A stretch of DNA of 64,000 nucleotides from Glandiceps talaboti (GCF_964340395.1 NC_135551.1:10554879-10618878), one strand, 5' to 3'. Positions 1-11,608 are shown, numbered from the stretch's first letter. Notes: generated by a model not told the origin, from the sequence alone. Numbers and translations are program-made.

Positions 1-58
1 ATTCTTTTCAATTTCAATTGCTTGTTTTGGGGACAAAACACTATGGAGTAGGGGGTGG

Positions 59-759
59 TGTTACAAAGTATATAATTGTATTATAAACACACTAATTGTA
101 TCTAGGTTACCCGACCGTGTGAGGTCTAATTGATTAATGAGATAGTAATACGAGCTAGGCCATGTTATTACTTGTAATTAAGTGAATGTTGCAAGTGTCA
201 CTACAAGTGATAAATCACAACTTTTAATGAATTCAGCCTTAGTAGAAAAGGGTATTTTCAAAATAGTTTATCTCTGAATTAAATTAACTGTAGTTCATAA
301 ACACTTCCTATATAAGGAAAAGAGTTGAAGTTTACTGTAAACATGTTATTTACTAACCATATTTGAATTACGGAATGAAGCTTTAGATTTGAATAAAATG
401 TGAATGTTGGGTGTATACAAAGGGGCCTACGGATAGGAGAGAGATCTTGCGGGGCGGCAGAGAGCAACACGTCTGGATTTACGGTGACTGATCAGCGTCG
501 TAGTAGGAATACTACGGGGAATTAATTGTTTTCTATCTAGTTTGAACTGATGTAAGTGAAGGAAAACGAATCCAAAGCTCTCGTATTGTTGGTTTAGGCA
601 TACATCTTCTTCACCAAAAGTAATATTTTGAGTGCTTGTGAGTTTATCCACTGAATACGTATCCTGAGATTCTGGTACCTCTGAGATTGCCTGTGTGCGT
701 CTGAAGTTACAACTTGAATTTGGTCAATAACTATCAACACCAAAGACAAGTCGGTAACA
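59..759 (+). repeat. LTR (3' LTR of a retroelement entering from the left)
   Basis: 701-bp sequence bounded by TGTTAC at 59-64 and GTAACA at 754-759, the short inverted ends expected of an LTR. A purine-rich, polypurine-tract-like stretch (about 43-58) lies immediately upstream. Inside are a TATA-like TATATAAGG at about 309-317 and an AATAAA at about 391-396, in the order expected of U3/R. The base run ATAG directly after it (760-763) matches the target-site duplication seen at the other end of the element copies in the window. Confidence 0.8.
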
Positions 760-1399
760 ATAGCAATAGCAATTTGTGTGTTAGGTTAGAGTTGGGGTTA
801 GTTTTTACTTTCATAAAATTCATCACTGGTACCTGGTATATATTGAGGGCAGTTTTAACTGGTGATTGAACTAGCCATTTGTGTTTAAATCAATTCGTCA
901 TTCTCAAAATAAAAACTTGTTCTAAATGAAATTGTAGAGGCATCATGGTATTGGCTACATCTTAATGTATTAACCGAAGCCATAAAAACATTGAAAATAA
1001 TGTACAATTGGTATTAATATACTGTACAGAGAGTTGCATTCGATTTGTTAAAGCCACAAATAGCTGTAACTAGAGGGCTGGGAGAGGAAGGGACTGTTTT
1101 CATAGACGAAAATAGTCAAATGATTGTAGCGAAAGTGTTGTAAGACGTAATAACATTAATTTCGATAGGTTACATCAATTCGCTCAATTTTGAATCAGCG
1201 AAATTTATGCAACCTAAACAGCATGTATTTCTGTAACTAAAGGAAAGGCTAAAATTGAAAAGAATATTTCACACGGTTTGTTTCAGCGTACCAAAGCCTT
1301 GGTACTTCAAAGGTAAACGAACTATACCGCAAACAAGCATGTGAGGCTGAGCAAAATGTGGCAACATGCAGCAGTAGTTGCCAGTAAAATCATCTAGCC

Positions 1400-1495
1400 A
1401 GTCTGTAAGGTACGCCTTGAAGGGGCGCCGTCACACATCGGTCAAAAGGAGGCCGGTGAGGACGCGACAGAACAACACGACGTATCTTACAGTCT
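1400..1495. repeat. Short fold-back repeat (family member 1)
   Basis: The ends AGTCTGTAAGGTACG and CGTATCTTACAGTCT are imperfect inverted repeats about 15 bp long, enclosing a GC-rich core with the run CACACATCGG. The same arrangement recurs at 7997-8080 in a different sequence context, and in the copies at about 29772-29867 and 55224-55318. Family unknown. Confidence 0.55.
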
Positions 1496-1598
1496 ATATC
1501 TGGTCTGAGTAAAAAGCTACATCAGTGCACGAACATTCGAACAACAATATTGGTCGACAAAGTGTGCATACTTCAAACCCCCAAAACAACAACTATAC

Positions 1599-1731
<133 letters not shown>

Positions 1732-1739
1732 CAATAGGG

Positions 1740-4700
1740 ATTAACTTCAAGATGTTGAAAGTGAAATAACTGTTTTCTATATTACGAGATCATATGATCA
1801 TGATGAGATGACATTTTGTATTGAATGTAACGAATATGAATGAATGGTAGTTGGTCAAAGTGAAGGTCGCCATTTCATCCAACCTACTTCTCATTTAGAA
1901 ATCACATGATCTGCCATATGTTGATTGCATACACAAATAATTGGCGGCCATCATTTCTCTCGTATTGTGCTCTGTCTATTCACTGAAACTACCATTGGGA
2001 TTCCTGAAAAAAAAACCAACCAAACAAACAAACAAAAAAACATACAAACCCCAGCTAACACCTTCAAAGAACTGTAGCGCGGTTTTCTTATTGTAATGCG
2101 CCATCCTTCGTACAGGGTATGACAAAAAATGACTGTAATCGATCGATTACGAAAACGATTGATAGATTTGATGATCGCTTGATTAATTAATAATTCTGTG
2201 TATACTTTATTTACAGTAAGCTATTTATGGTCATGTCAAGTGCCATCTTAGAAGAAGACATGTTGAAGAGGTGGAAGTATACACGGCTATCTTGACTCGC
2301 AGAGATAATATGTACATATTCAGATTTCATAATTTGAAGGTTGGACTAACATTTCTATAACATGATAATGGTTATTATAAGAGTACACATCTCTAGTTCA
2401 TCTAATTATTGATAATGTGGTTGTATAATTAATTTAAGAAATATAATATTTCTCATACTGGATTTTCCAATTTGTTTTCTTTTTTTTCTGTTCAGTATAA
2501 TGTGTGTGTCTGTACTCTTCCATATTATGTTTTTGTTTTCGATCCCGTCCTATTCTTGCTCATCCAAAGTCAATAACGTACAAATGTGAAGGACCATGTT
2601 TCATGGCTAGATAGAGATTCAATTCCAGATAATATTCAAAAAACAAGTAGCTTCCAAATCAATTAAACTGTTCGGGCAGTTTGAATTCATCCTTGGAGAT
2701 TGGAATAGATAATGCAAACCCAAATGAAATATAAACCGATCGCAACCTCCTTTGTTTGGTATATATAGTTGGAAAGTGTGTCAGCTTTTAGGCAGATATT
2801 GCCCTCGCTGGCATGTGTTTGTAATTCAAAATACACAATTGCGTCCCGCATTAAATTGTAACTTTAATAGTGGTAGTGTTCGTCCTATTTTCTCTCTTTT
2901 TGCAAATGAATCAGATTTAATCATGTCTACTCCCCTTGTCTCTATAAGACACCATAGAATTAAAGAAAATATGTCACGAAAGCGGAGTTATTCTAAAAGT
3001 GCAAGATGGGGGAGGGACCACAATTACTGGAGAAATAACAAAGAACACACACACACACAGATGTCACAGGTTTAACATTGCCTAATATTTTTTTCTAAAA
3101 TAATAAAATGCAACAATTGTACAGCGAAATCGTTTGTATGAAAACTATGCTCAAAACTGCAAACTTAGAGTGCACTATAAAATTACTGATGGCGGTTTGT
3201 GGCAAATAAAACTACTCACAAAGTTCGACTTTCAGTTTCTTTTGTCTTCTATCAAAGTGCAGACTTGAGACACACTATTGGCACTGAAACACACGCAATT
3301 CATGGATGAGATTGTCCATTGTCCAGCAAAGAAACGTTCAGTTCAATACAACATGTCTTATTCACAATCCCCGCCAAAACGTCGAGCTTCCAAGCAGAGT
3401 TCAGAACTTTCTCATATCTCCATCTGCATACAATAGCAAGGTTGTAAGTTTATTACACATCAAAATCTGAAGATCAGCTCCCGCAAATGTCAAATATTTA
3501 TCCCATTTATACTACTACGTAAACAAGTATATTGCCACACACGATTGGATGATCCTAATTGCCACCAGGTGTCCTTCATCACCTTTTCGTCTATTACAAT
3601 ACAGCACTAAAGTTGACAAACTGTAGTGGGAAGTGCATGTGAACTTACTGTGATAATGGGTCACCTTCAGCGGTAAAAATGCAGTTTTTGTCGAAATATG
3701 TTCTTAAACTACATAAACCCATATTTTCACCTAATTAAGTTTACGAATGCATTATTATGGATATATTATGATATCTGTAAAGTTAATTTAGTACAAGTAG
3801 AACTATATATCTCAAATAGGACGGTTTTGAAAAAATGTGTAAATTGAATAATTTTCATTGAGAGGCCGGGGGGGGGGGTTACTTCAAAATTGAGGTGTCG
3901 ATGATAAAATGCACCCCAGGTATTTGTGAATGCAGCTAACGTAAGGCAGAAGTTAGGCTTACGTTTCATTAGTTCACTAGTTTCATTAGCATTTTCTTAA
4001 ACTTTTAGAGAACCTCCGATACTACCGAATTTATATTTCGAAATAATTATGAAAAGTTACACAAATGGACGAGCTTTCAAAGATTTAATAAGAAGCAGGT
4101 TGACAAGGTCAGCAGACTAAGAACGTGAATGTCACCTGACAATAGAGTCACGTGATGCACGAAGCGTATAGCGGGCTAGGTTGTGATCTTTTTATTTTAT
4201 GTCTATTTTCTTTGAATTCCTGGGCATAGGTATATAATAAATTGGCTAATCGTAATCTCGTAAGTAGGTCTATTTATTCCGTACTCGGAGGCCATCCGTT
4301 CAAAGATAGGAATAGTATTACAATAAAGCAATACATTATATAGCAATGGCACTGTTACATAACACTGTTTACTTCTTTACGTAGTTTCATGGCATGAAAT
4401 AAGAATACTGCGAGACGTTGTAGTGTATCTACATTGTTAGAAGAAAGTAAATCGACAAAGTTCTGTACATCATGGAGAACCAGACTTTCATATATCTTGA
4501 AGGTCAGGAACTCATTCCAATGTTCTCACCGTGGTGTTATCTTTTTAAGGTCCTTACCCATTGTAAAATAATATTTACGTGTGAAACACAGTTTGATTAA
4601 GCTATTTGATAGGTGCTTCCGATTAAAGGAATGATCTAATGTAACCCATAGTCTAGTTGCTTGACCTCGGATGTTCCGATACAATACGACACATGAACGA

Positions 4701-5043
4701 ACATCGCTATTGAGAATGGAACATCCGAGGTCTAGCTAAAGTCATCTCTGCAGTTCAGGGATATAAATAACTGCCAATCAGAGAACCGCATTGACGACAA
4801 GAACAAACAGAGGACAATAGCTAATTTTTTCATGCATATTCAGCTTAAGGAGGGGCTTGTAAAAATAACCACCAATGCCTTAACTGAAATGTGTGAATGA
4901 CAACGTCTACACACTCATCAAACTCACAATTACCATAATCTGATAAGACATAGGAGTTAGTAGTTTGTTATCATCGCGTGATATTGGACATAAGTATTAT
5001 AGAGCATTAGCATTATAGAGGTCATGGGTTATTGAATATATTA

Positions 5044-5044
<1 letters not shown>
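1740..5044. other. No gene recognised (3.3 kb)
   Basis: AT-rich non-coding sequence, repeated at 30090-33380 with few changes apart from a 13-bp indel and a 4-bp indel. Open frames here are short and lack codon bias or recognisable motifs. A G-run sits at about 3870-3880. I see nothing else in it. Confidence 0.6.
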
Positions 5045-5074
<30 letters not shown>

Positions 5075-5082
5075 CATGTATG

Positions 5083-5161
<79 letters not shown>

Positions 5162-5293
5162 CTCGGTGAGTATCAATCTGCTAAGACAGTGCTCTATACC
5201 GCAGTGGCAGAGCGTAATAGTTTTGGTAGTACTGGAACTCTTTCTTGGGTGTAACTCGGAGTTTCACGCATATTGCGATCATCAGACACTCTG

Positions 5294-5378
<85 letters not shown>
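5045..5378. repeat. (CA)n/(TA)n microsatellite pair, unit 1
   Basis: A (CA)n run at 5045-5068 leads into a long (TA)n run (about 5089-5160), then 137 bp of complex sequence (5161-5297), then a second (TA)n run to about 5378. In unit 2 (33381-33505) the complex sequence is missing and only one (TA)n run remains. Confidence 0.95.
5206..5295 (-). ncRNA. Hammerhead-ribozyme-like motif (type I)
   Basis: Reading the minus strand from 5295: GGCAGAG (outer stem I), GUGU (inner stem I), CUGAUGA (5285-5279, catalytic core), CGCA-AUA-UGCG (stem II hairpin), GAA (core), ACU-CCG-AGU (3-bp stem III), U at 5253 as the cleavage nucleotide, then ACAC pairing with GUGU, and later CUCUGCC (5212-5206) pairing with GGCAGAG. 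The order of core elements and stems is that of a type I hammerhead with a minimal stem III, the form known from Penelope-like retroelements and retrozymes. Imperfection: the first stem II position is U-U rather than a Watson-Crick pair, so activity is uncertain. It lies between two (TA)n runs and is absent from unit 2. Confidence 0.7.
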
Positions 5379-5382
<4 letters not shown>

Positions 5383-5432
5383 GGCCCAACCCACGGCCCA
5401 CTCAATGGAATGTCAAGATGAAAATGACATTA

Positions 5433-5506
5433 GCTAGACGTTCGGGCAAGCCCTCACTGTGAACTTCGTTCGCTTATAGTATCGAAAGGAAGCCCGAACG
5501 TCTAGC
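5433..5506. repeat. 15-bp perfect inverted repeat (stem-loop)
   Basis: GCTAGACGTTCGGGC at 5433-5447 and its exact reverse complement at 5492-5506 enclose a 44-base loop. The same stem is intact in unit 2 (33567-33581 and 33626-33640), although the loop has changed by two bases. It sits about 55 bp from the (TA)n run that holds the ribozyme-like insert, so both may belong to one decayed Penelope-like element; that link is inference. Confidence 0.7.
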
Positions 5507-6279
5507 AGCAAGACTATGCGGCCCACTGATAAGGTAAACACTAATTATAAACGTGTAGGGGATATGCACCAATGCGACAACCTGTGATTGAAACTGTGGC
5601 CTGTTATCAAGAAATTTTAATCACACACGATTGAGGGTTTAATTAGAACTGCTTTATTTCATGTCATTGTTGTTGTTCGTATTATTGGTTGCAATTTACC
5701 CACATTCAAGTCTTTTCTAGTCAAGTGGGGGTAGTGTGTGGGATGGGGATCACCACCGGATTGGTTTGTGGGGATGGGGATCACCAGTTGGGTGGTGTGT
5801 TAGGGCGGGGATCACCAGTGGGGGTGGTGGAGGTTTACAAGCGACCCGAGAAATGGGGTTATTATCATAATAATTTCATATACTTACTCGGCATAAAACG
5901 AGTTACCATGGCACTCTTCCATCGCAGTAATTTGTAGCTATTTAAAAATAAAAAAATGAATGGCTGTTTTCACAACAATATTGGCTTTTACGATAGGGCA
6001 TGCGCACTTAGGTTTGTAGAAGATTTGCTCATATATGACAAAACCAATATTTTAAAAATAAAAGTTGTCATTGTGAAAGCAGGGCGAGATTTGAGCAATA
6101 TTTACAGCTGTTTGTTTGTGGTATCTGGATTCTCATAGTCTAGGAACAAATGACGTGAAAAGAAACACACCAACACTAATTTCAAGATAGAGATAGCGTT
6201 TTTGTATTTTGATACACAAGTGATAACAAATAATTGAAATTGAAATTGTCTGCCGGGGAATAAAAATTGGGAAGAAAAA

Positions 6280-7694
6280 TACCGCCAATGGCGTTGTAGC
6301 ACAACTGTACACTTTTTAAAAATGTTTATCCATATGGTAGTCCATGCTAACAATAAGTGTTCATTTCGTGAATGACTATCCAGTTGCCTATCCAACCATG
6401 TTGCTATCTTTACGATATATGCTATCATTTGGCTGTTGCTATGGGCGTGGTCATGTTGTTAGATATATTTGCATACATTTTTGTATGTTTTTGTTCACTT
6501 GTGTATGAATTCCTGATATTATCATTGCAATATACGTGATTATTTGGCTGTTGCTATGGGCGTGGTCTTGTTGCTAGGCATATTTACATACATTTTTTGA
6601 ATGTTTATTCAATTGTCTATTAATCCCCGTTGTTATCTTCACAATATATGTGATCATTTGGCTGTTGCTATGGGCGTGGTCTTGTTGTTAGGCACACTTG
6701 CATACATTTTTTGAATGTTTATTCATGTGTCTTCTATTCCTGTTGTTATCTTTGCATTATATGTGATTATTTGGCTGTTGCTATGGGCGTGGTCTTGTTG
6801 CTAGGAAAATTTACATACATTTGTTTAATGTTTATTCAATTGTCTATTAATCCCCATTGTTATCTTCGCAATATATGTGATCATTTGGCTGTTGCTATGC
6901 GCGTGGTCTTGTTGCTAGGCAAATTTACATACATTTTTTGAATGTATATTCAATTGTCTATCAATCCCTGTTGTTATCATTGTGAAATACACGACCGTTT
7001 GGCTGTTGCTATGGGCGTGGTCATGATTGCTAGGGTATTTGCATACATTTTTCGAATGTTTATTCATTTGCATACCAGATGATGTTGTTATTTGACCAAA
7101 ATATACTGCCATTTGGTTGTTGCTCAGGGCGTGGTCATGGTCGCTAGGGCCAATTTTGTCAAAATATTTTGAAGAAAATGTGCAGAATAACACTTTCAGA
7201 AACATCTCACCAAGTTTCAGACTCGGTGACCAAGTACTTTTTGAGATATAAGTTTTTGACCAAAAATGAACATGTTCACACCTAATTTGCATATCACTCA
7301 TGGAATCATTGTATGCTTAATATTTCTTCTTCCATACATCCCTAGATGCATTCCCATTAAATTTCAGCCCAATCTGCTCAGTAGTTTTGGAATTATAGAT
7401 TTTCAACCAAAAAGACACATTTTTAGCCCTAATTTGCATATCACTGATGGAATCATCATGTCATGAACAAATCTTACTTTACACCCCCTTAAGAATGTTC
7501 CCACCAAATTTCGCACCAATCTGCCCAGTAGTTTCTGAGTTTAAGTTTTTTGACCAAAAATCACATTTTTTGACCCAAATCACACACCTGTGATGCGATC
7601 ATTTTGATTTGAACAATTTCCCAACTAGACACCCAAGGTAATGGACCCACCAAATATCATGGCAATCGGTTCAGCGGTTTTTGACTTCAAGTTG

Positions 7695-7754
<60 letters not shown>

Positions 7755-7815
7755 GACAGACAGACAAGCGCCGGGCGATCCCTATAGCACTACTGAACCT
7801 CAGTTCAGTTGTGCT
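6280..7815 (+). mobile_element. Helitron/pearl-like non-autonomous element, unit 1 only
   Basis: A clean 1.54 kb insertion into an A-run relative to unit 2 (empty site at about 34408-34414). Near its two ends lie the inverted motifs TAGCACAACTG (about 6297) and CAGTTGTGCTA (about 7806). The 5' half is a tandem array of about 114-bp monomers; the phrase TTGGCTGTTGCTATGGGCG restarts near 6428, 6543, 6656, 6770, 6884, 6998 and 7112. Then comes a unique stretch with internal near-repeats of 'gggatcattatg' type, then (CA)n at about 7697-7750, (GACA)n, and a short GC-rich tail. Tandem monomers, a microsatellite and short inverted ends are typical of Helentron-type HINE or 'pearl' elements; the class assignment is inference. 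It encodes no protein. Confidence 0.65.
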
Positions 7816-7996
7816 AAAAAGTAAAGAGATGGTATAAAGTAAAGCCATGAATGCCGCTTTCAGCTATTTCCATTCTTATTACCACATCGTCTTTGCCTGA
7901 TATACCTTTTAATCAACAGAATGTTTCATTTTGGAAGGTACTGTCCAAAACATGGCAATTCAAATTCAATAATACTTTCCGAAGAGGTTTGCTTGT

Positions 7997-8080
7997 AGTC
8001 TGTGAGGTACGCCGCGCGATGGGGCGCCCTCACACATCGGCCAACCTCTCGGCGGAACGTCACGACGTATTTTACAGACT
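7997..8080. repeat. Short fold-back repeat (family member 2)
   Basis: Ends AGTCTGTGAGGTACG and CGTATTTTACAGACT are inverted; the core shares CACACATCGG with the copy at 1400-1495. The unit 2 copy lies at about 34588-34671. Confidence 0.5.
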
Positions 8081-8129
8081 GAGTCTACTTTAATTGGATC
8101 CCTTGAGAACAGACACGGGCTGGTCTAAG

Positions 8130-8692
8130 AGTACGATTCGATGCGTAACATATTTTTGAATGCTTATTCACTTGCCTATCCAATAATGTCTTTGCAAAAT
8201 ATATTGGCATTTGGATGTTGCTAGCTATTAAGGGTGTTATCATGTTACCATGGTTGGTTGGGCCAGTTATGCCAATATGTCTGCCAATCCACCAGGTAGA
8301 TTTTGAGAACTGTATAAGATTCTTAACCAGAAGTTAAGATTTTTAGATAGAATTTACATATAAATGATGGGATCATTATGCTATGATTAAATCTTCATCT
8401 ACACATCCCTAGGAATATTTCAACCAACATTGAGGTAAACTGGCAAAAAGTTTCGGAATTAAAGATTTTGACCAATAAAAGACACATCGTTAGACCTTAT
8501 GTACCTATCACTATATAAGACTGATGGGATCATTAATGAACAATCTACACATCCCTAATAAATTTCAGACATATCTGCTTTGTATTTTTAGTTTCATTTT
8601 GCACACCAAAAATAAGATTTCTGTAGTACTCAAATCACACACCTAGTGCACCTGAGGTGGGATGAGTTTGATTAGAGCAATTTCCATCTGAG

Positions 8693-8746
<54 letters not shown>

Positions 8747-8826
8747 GCACGCACGCACACACACACACACACAGACACACACACACACACACACACAAAC
8801 AAACACACACACAGACACACACACAC
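8130..8826 (+). mobile_element. Older relative of the 6280 element, ending in (CA)n
   Basis: The segment repeats the order of motifs of the neighbouring 1.54 kb element in degraded form: a single 'ttgaatgcttattcacttgcctatccaata...tttggatgttgct' monomer, then 'gatgggatcattatg'-type phrases, then a long (CA)n run from about 8695. It is present in both units (unit 2 at about 34722-35428), so it predates the duplication, unlike the younger copy. Confidence 0.6.
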
Positions 8827-8831
8827 TTACT

Positions 8832-9225
8832 TTACGCAGACACAAATGTACATGCACGCTCATTATATGTCAAATATGTTGTACTGCTACCTATAGTAGT
8901 AAGTCCAAAGGACATTAATGCCTGCGATTTGGATTTCTCATACTGGTTATTCACCAAAGTGATTTCATCATGAATATCACGCAGAAGAATTTTGAACTCA
9001 GTGACCAAGGACTTGATTTGGTTTAGCCGGTGAACATCTCCTAGCTCATTCTTGAGAACGTCGCCTTTCAGCCTTTCTCGGAAGTCTTTAATCAGCGTCT
9101 TTTCAGACAGCTATCTGGTGCGCAGTTCAGAGAATCGATCCTCCACAGAAAAGCCACAAAACGAGTCATACGATGTTTGATATTGGTTGTTGATGCTAAT
9201 AATAACCTCACTTGTCACATAAACA
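8832..9225 (-). pseudogene. Orphan terminal exon of helical secreted protein gene, unit 1
   Basis: On the minus strand an acceptor (TTCCAG) precedes 9225, and an open frame runs to a TAA at 8834-8832, about 131 codons, with one in-frame TAG at 9113-9111. Entry phase is 2, matching the donor of the exon at 10148-10242. The product is charged and predicted helical (a long heptad-like stretch), ending in a short glycine/threonine-rich tail. The identical exon with the same TAG is at 35431-35824. In this unit there are no matching 5' exons to the right before the next copy of the same exons, so this copy looks like an orphan 3' fragment made by the large duplication. The family is not recognised with certainty; see 57274-57978. 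Confidence 0.55.
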
Positions 9226-9666
9226 CTGGAATTTCCAAAATCGAAAATAGAAATAGAAAGGCCCTCTAACTCTAATAATTTTTATCCATTGCATTGCAAT
9301 TGATGTCGCTATTTCATTCCAACTGTAGAAAAAAGACCCACGCAGATTTAATTAAGCGAACTGTTGATGATAAATTCAAATTCAAAACAGATTTATATGT
9401 TTATTGCAAGTGCCTCATATCAGACTTCCTGACTAATAGGAACATCAAGAGAAGTCTTTCGGCTATTGGTGGATATGATTCATTAATTGGAATTAAATAG
9501 AACATATTCAAAAATATTAACTAAACCCCTCAAACTAACAGACTGTTCCACTTCAAAAAAATCTTTGAAATGTTAGACAGAATAGCCACAGCAAAGACAG
9601 ACAATCATCGTAGAGGGTGTTTGGCAATATCTTTTGACATATATGGATGAATTCATAAACCGCACA

Positions 9667-9770
9667 TACAAATACAAATACAAATACAAATACAAATACA
9701 AATACAAATACAAATACAAATACAAATACGAATACGAATACAAATACGAATACAAATACAAATACAAATA
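9667..9770. repeat. (ACAAAT)n hexanucleotide repeat
   Basis: Roughly seventeen tandem copies of a 6-bp unit with some CGAATA variants. The unit 2 copy (about 36267-36359) is shorter by two to three units. Confidence 0.9.
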
Positions 9771-10147
9771 AAATTCACTACAATTTGAAATCAAAAGTCC
9801 GTTTATCGGAAACACACATTTTGTTTATTTTGCCCAATTCAGAAATATTTTCATTATACCTTTAAGTTGTATTTCAAATAATATTTCAAAATATTTCTGC
9901 AAAATAGAATCACTTTGATTATAGTGAAGGACGTTGTCGCTTGATGACCTATGAATGTTAGGTAAGCTATATAGAAAGTGAGCGTAAATAGTATTTTATT
10001 CAATTATAATTTGACAAAGCCATTAATTTGCTTATATTCAAAAATATCACTCGACAATAATTTCACACAGAAAGCTCTTGAACATGTTGTTTCTCTACTC
10101 CATCGTTTAATTAATTAGTATGCCCGTTTAATTATCGATTGTTTCAC

Positions 10148-10242
10148 TGGCTGAAAGCTCGACTAAGTTTAAAGCGAATGGCATCCATGTCCGAATAGAG
10201 TGTTTCGGCTTTTGATTTCAGACCATCCAGTTCTCCTAGCCA
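10148..10242 (-). pseudogene. Orphan penultimate exon, unit 1
   Basis: A 95-bp exon candidate with acceptor TTACAG before 10242 and donor GTGAAA at 10147. It reads in phase 0 from the acceptor and leaves phase 2, which fits the exon at 8832-9225. Read through without splicing it would hit TGA at once. The peptide is amphipathic and helical. The copy in unit 2 is at 36736-36830 with one silent change. Confidence 0.5.
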
Positions 10243-10908
10243 CTGTAAGATACCAGAGACACGCACACTTACATTAGAGCTTACTCACTAGTTTGAAAGG
10301 TATACATGGCCAATTTGTTGTAAAGACGTGGTAAATTGAGATACTTATGTGGTAGGGGCGTGGCAAAGGCAAAGTATGCTGTAGTCAACAAGCTATGCTG
10401 TCAATACAGCTACGCGTATCGGTGTAACAAAGTACAATATAGGCACAGGGAGATATATAATGTAATTTCAGAGTTAGAGCGTGCAGAGTCAGAAATACTA
10501 ATGTCATCCACAAATCAAGTAAGCTTACAAGAGACGATGAGGAAACATTTTATTTTGTCTGTAAAGTTGATGAAATGAGACATAATCTTGAAACAGTGCA
10601 ATCTTTTCATGTATAGAGAGGGTGTACTGATTCTCGCAAAGGGGAGAGTTCACTACAAATGACGCCAGTCTTCAAGAAACGTGGAAAAATGTTAGAAAAA
10701 AATGACGACATGGTAACAGAAGTGTACAAAGATATTTTAAACAGATATTTTAGGAAATTTATCAGAAATAAATTCAGTATACAGTACAGAAATACGAAAA
10801 AGAAAGGATACGCTGTACAGCACGTCTACCAGCTCTGCACAAAACAACTGAGCACACCATATATCATCATCGTCGTCGTAAACCACAGCCTCTTTTACGG
10901 CACCGTCC

Positions 10909-11063
10909 AATCGTTGCTTCAGCAGAAGTATGTGCTTTGGCTTGCGATAATGGCCATCTACCGGACACCAGCCGGGGGTGGTGTTGGGGGGGGGGGGTAC
11001 TCCCACCTATTGGGTATACGTATATATACGTACCGCCCTTTGGGGTAGGGTTTTTGCCCTTTG
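10909..11063. repeat. 155-bp segment present only in unit 1
   Basis: Extra sequence relative to unit 2 (junction at 37497/37498). It includes a G-run and the phrase 'tactcccacctattggg..tacgtatatatacgtaccgcccttt', which is echoed in diverged form at about 59075-59160, so it is part of a dispersed repeat. It is either an insertion in unit 1 or a deletion in unit 2. Confidence 0.6.
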
Positions 11064-11462
11064 GTCTGAAATGGGACTGGACAGAAATTACAGGGGGCGG
11101 TGATTTTTTCAAAACACCAAGGCATGAAAAATATAGACTCCCCTTTAAATCTTTGCACACAAATTCCTGACCCACCCCTCTACCATGCATGAAAAAAGTG
11201 ACACCCCTCCCCTGACAAATTCTAATGAGTTCACAAATACAATTCAACACACTACGTTTTCCTGACAAGTTTAAGAGAAGCACATTCTGACTTTTTACTG
11301 TCAAAATTTGTGACTCAGTAAATTTCACAGTTTTCTATTATGATAAGACAATAAGACAATTATGATAACACAATTAAAAAACAAAAACATTGATCGACTT
11401 TTCCTATCTTTAGCAGTTACCTTAAGGAAGTGTGACTTTTGAATTCTCAACACAAAATTCTC

Positions 11463-11463
<1 letters not shown>

Positions 11464-11506
<43 letters not shown>

Positions 11507-11508
11507 CG
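11464..11508. repeat. (CAA)n microsatellite
   Basis: About fifteen CAA units, expanded to about 20 in unit 2 (38908-38967). Confidence 0.9.
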
Positions 11509-11608
11509 ACAAAACATTCCATAGAGAATTACATTACATTTTGATATTTTCAATTAACTTTTCCTATAAATTTTGACGGAATGTGTTTTGAGTCAATTTC
11601 GCATTTAA

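Noticed and set aside
2752-3075. 107-codon ORF conserved in both units
   Set aside because: Starts at TTG, no recognisable domain, ends in a (CA)n-encoded HTHT stretch; conservation is explained by the recent duplication.
3305-3438. 44-codon basic ORF (M at about 3303) identical in both units
   Set aside because: Too short, no homology recognised, and identity carries no weight between such recent copies.
5076-5462. 128-codon ORF with IY repeats
   Set aside because: Translation of the (TA)n runs; not conserved in unit 2.
5689-5937. 82-codon Gly/Val-rich ORF
   Set aside because: Encoded by an imperfect tandem 'ggggatcaccagt' repeat; biased composition.
10336-10578. 80-codon ORF in unit 1
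   Set aside because: The unit 2 copy has an in-frame TAA near its start, so it is not maintained.
10659-11048. 129-codon plus-strand ORF and an antisense acidic ORF
   Set aside because: Their second halves differ completely between units because of the 155-bp indel; neither strand gives a recognisable protein. The antisense frame could be a decayed exon but I cannot support it.
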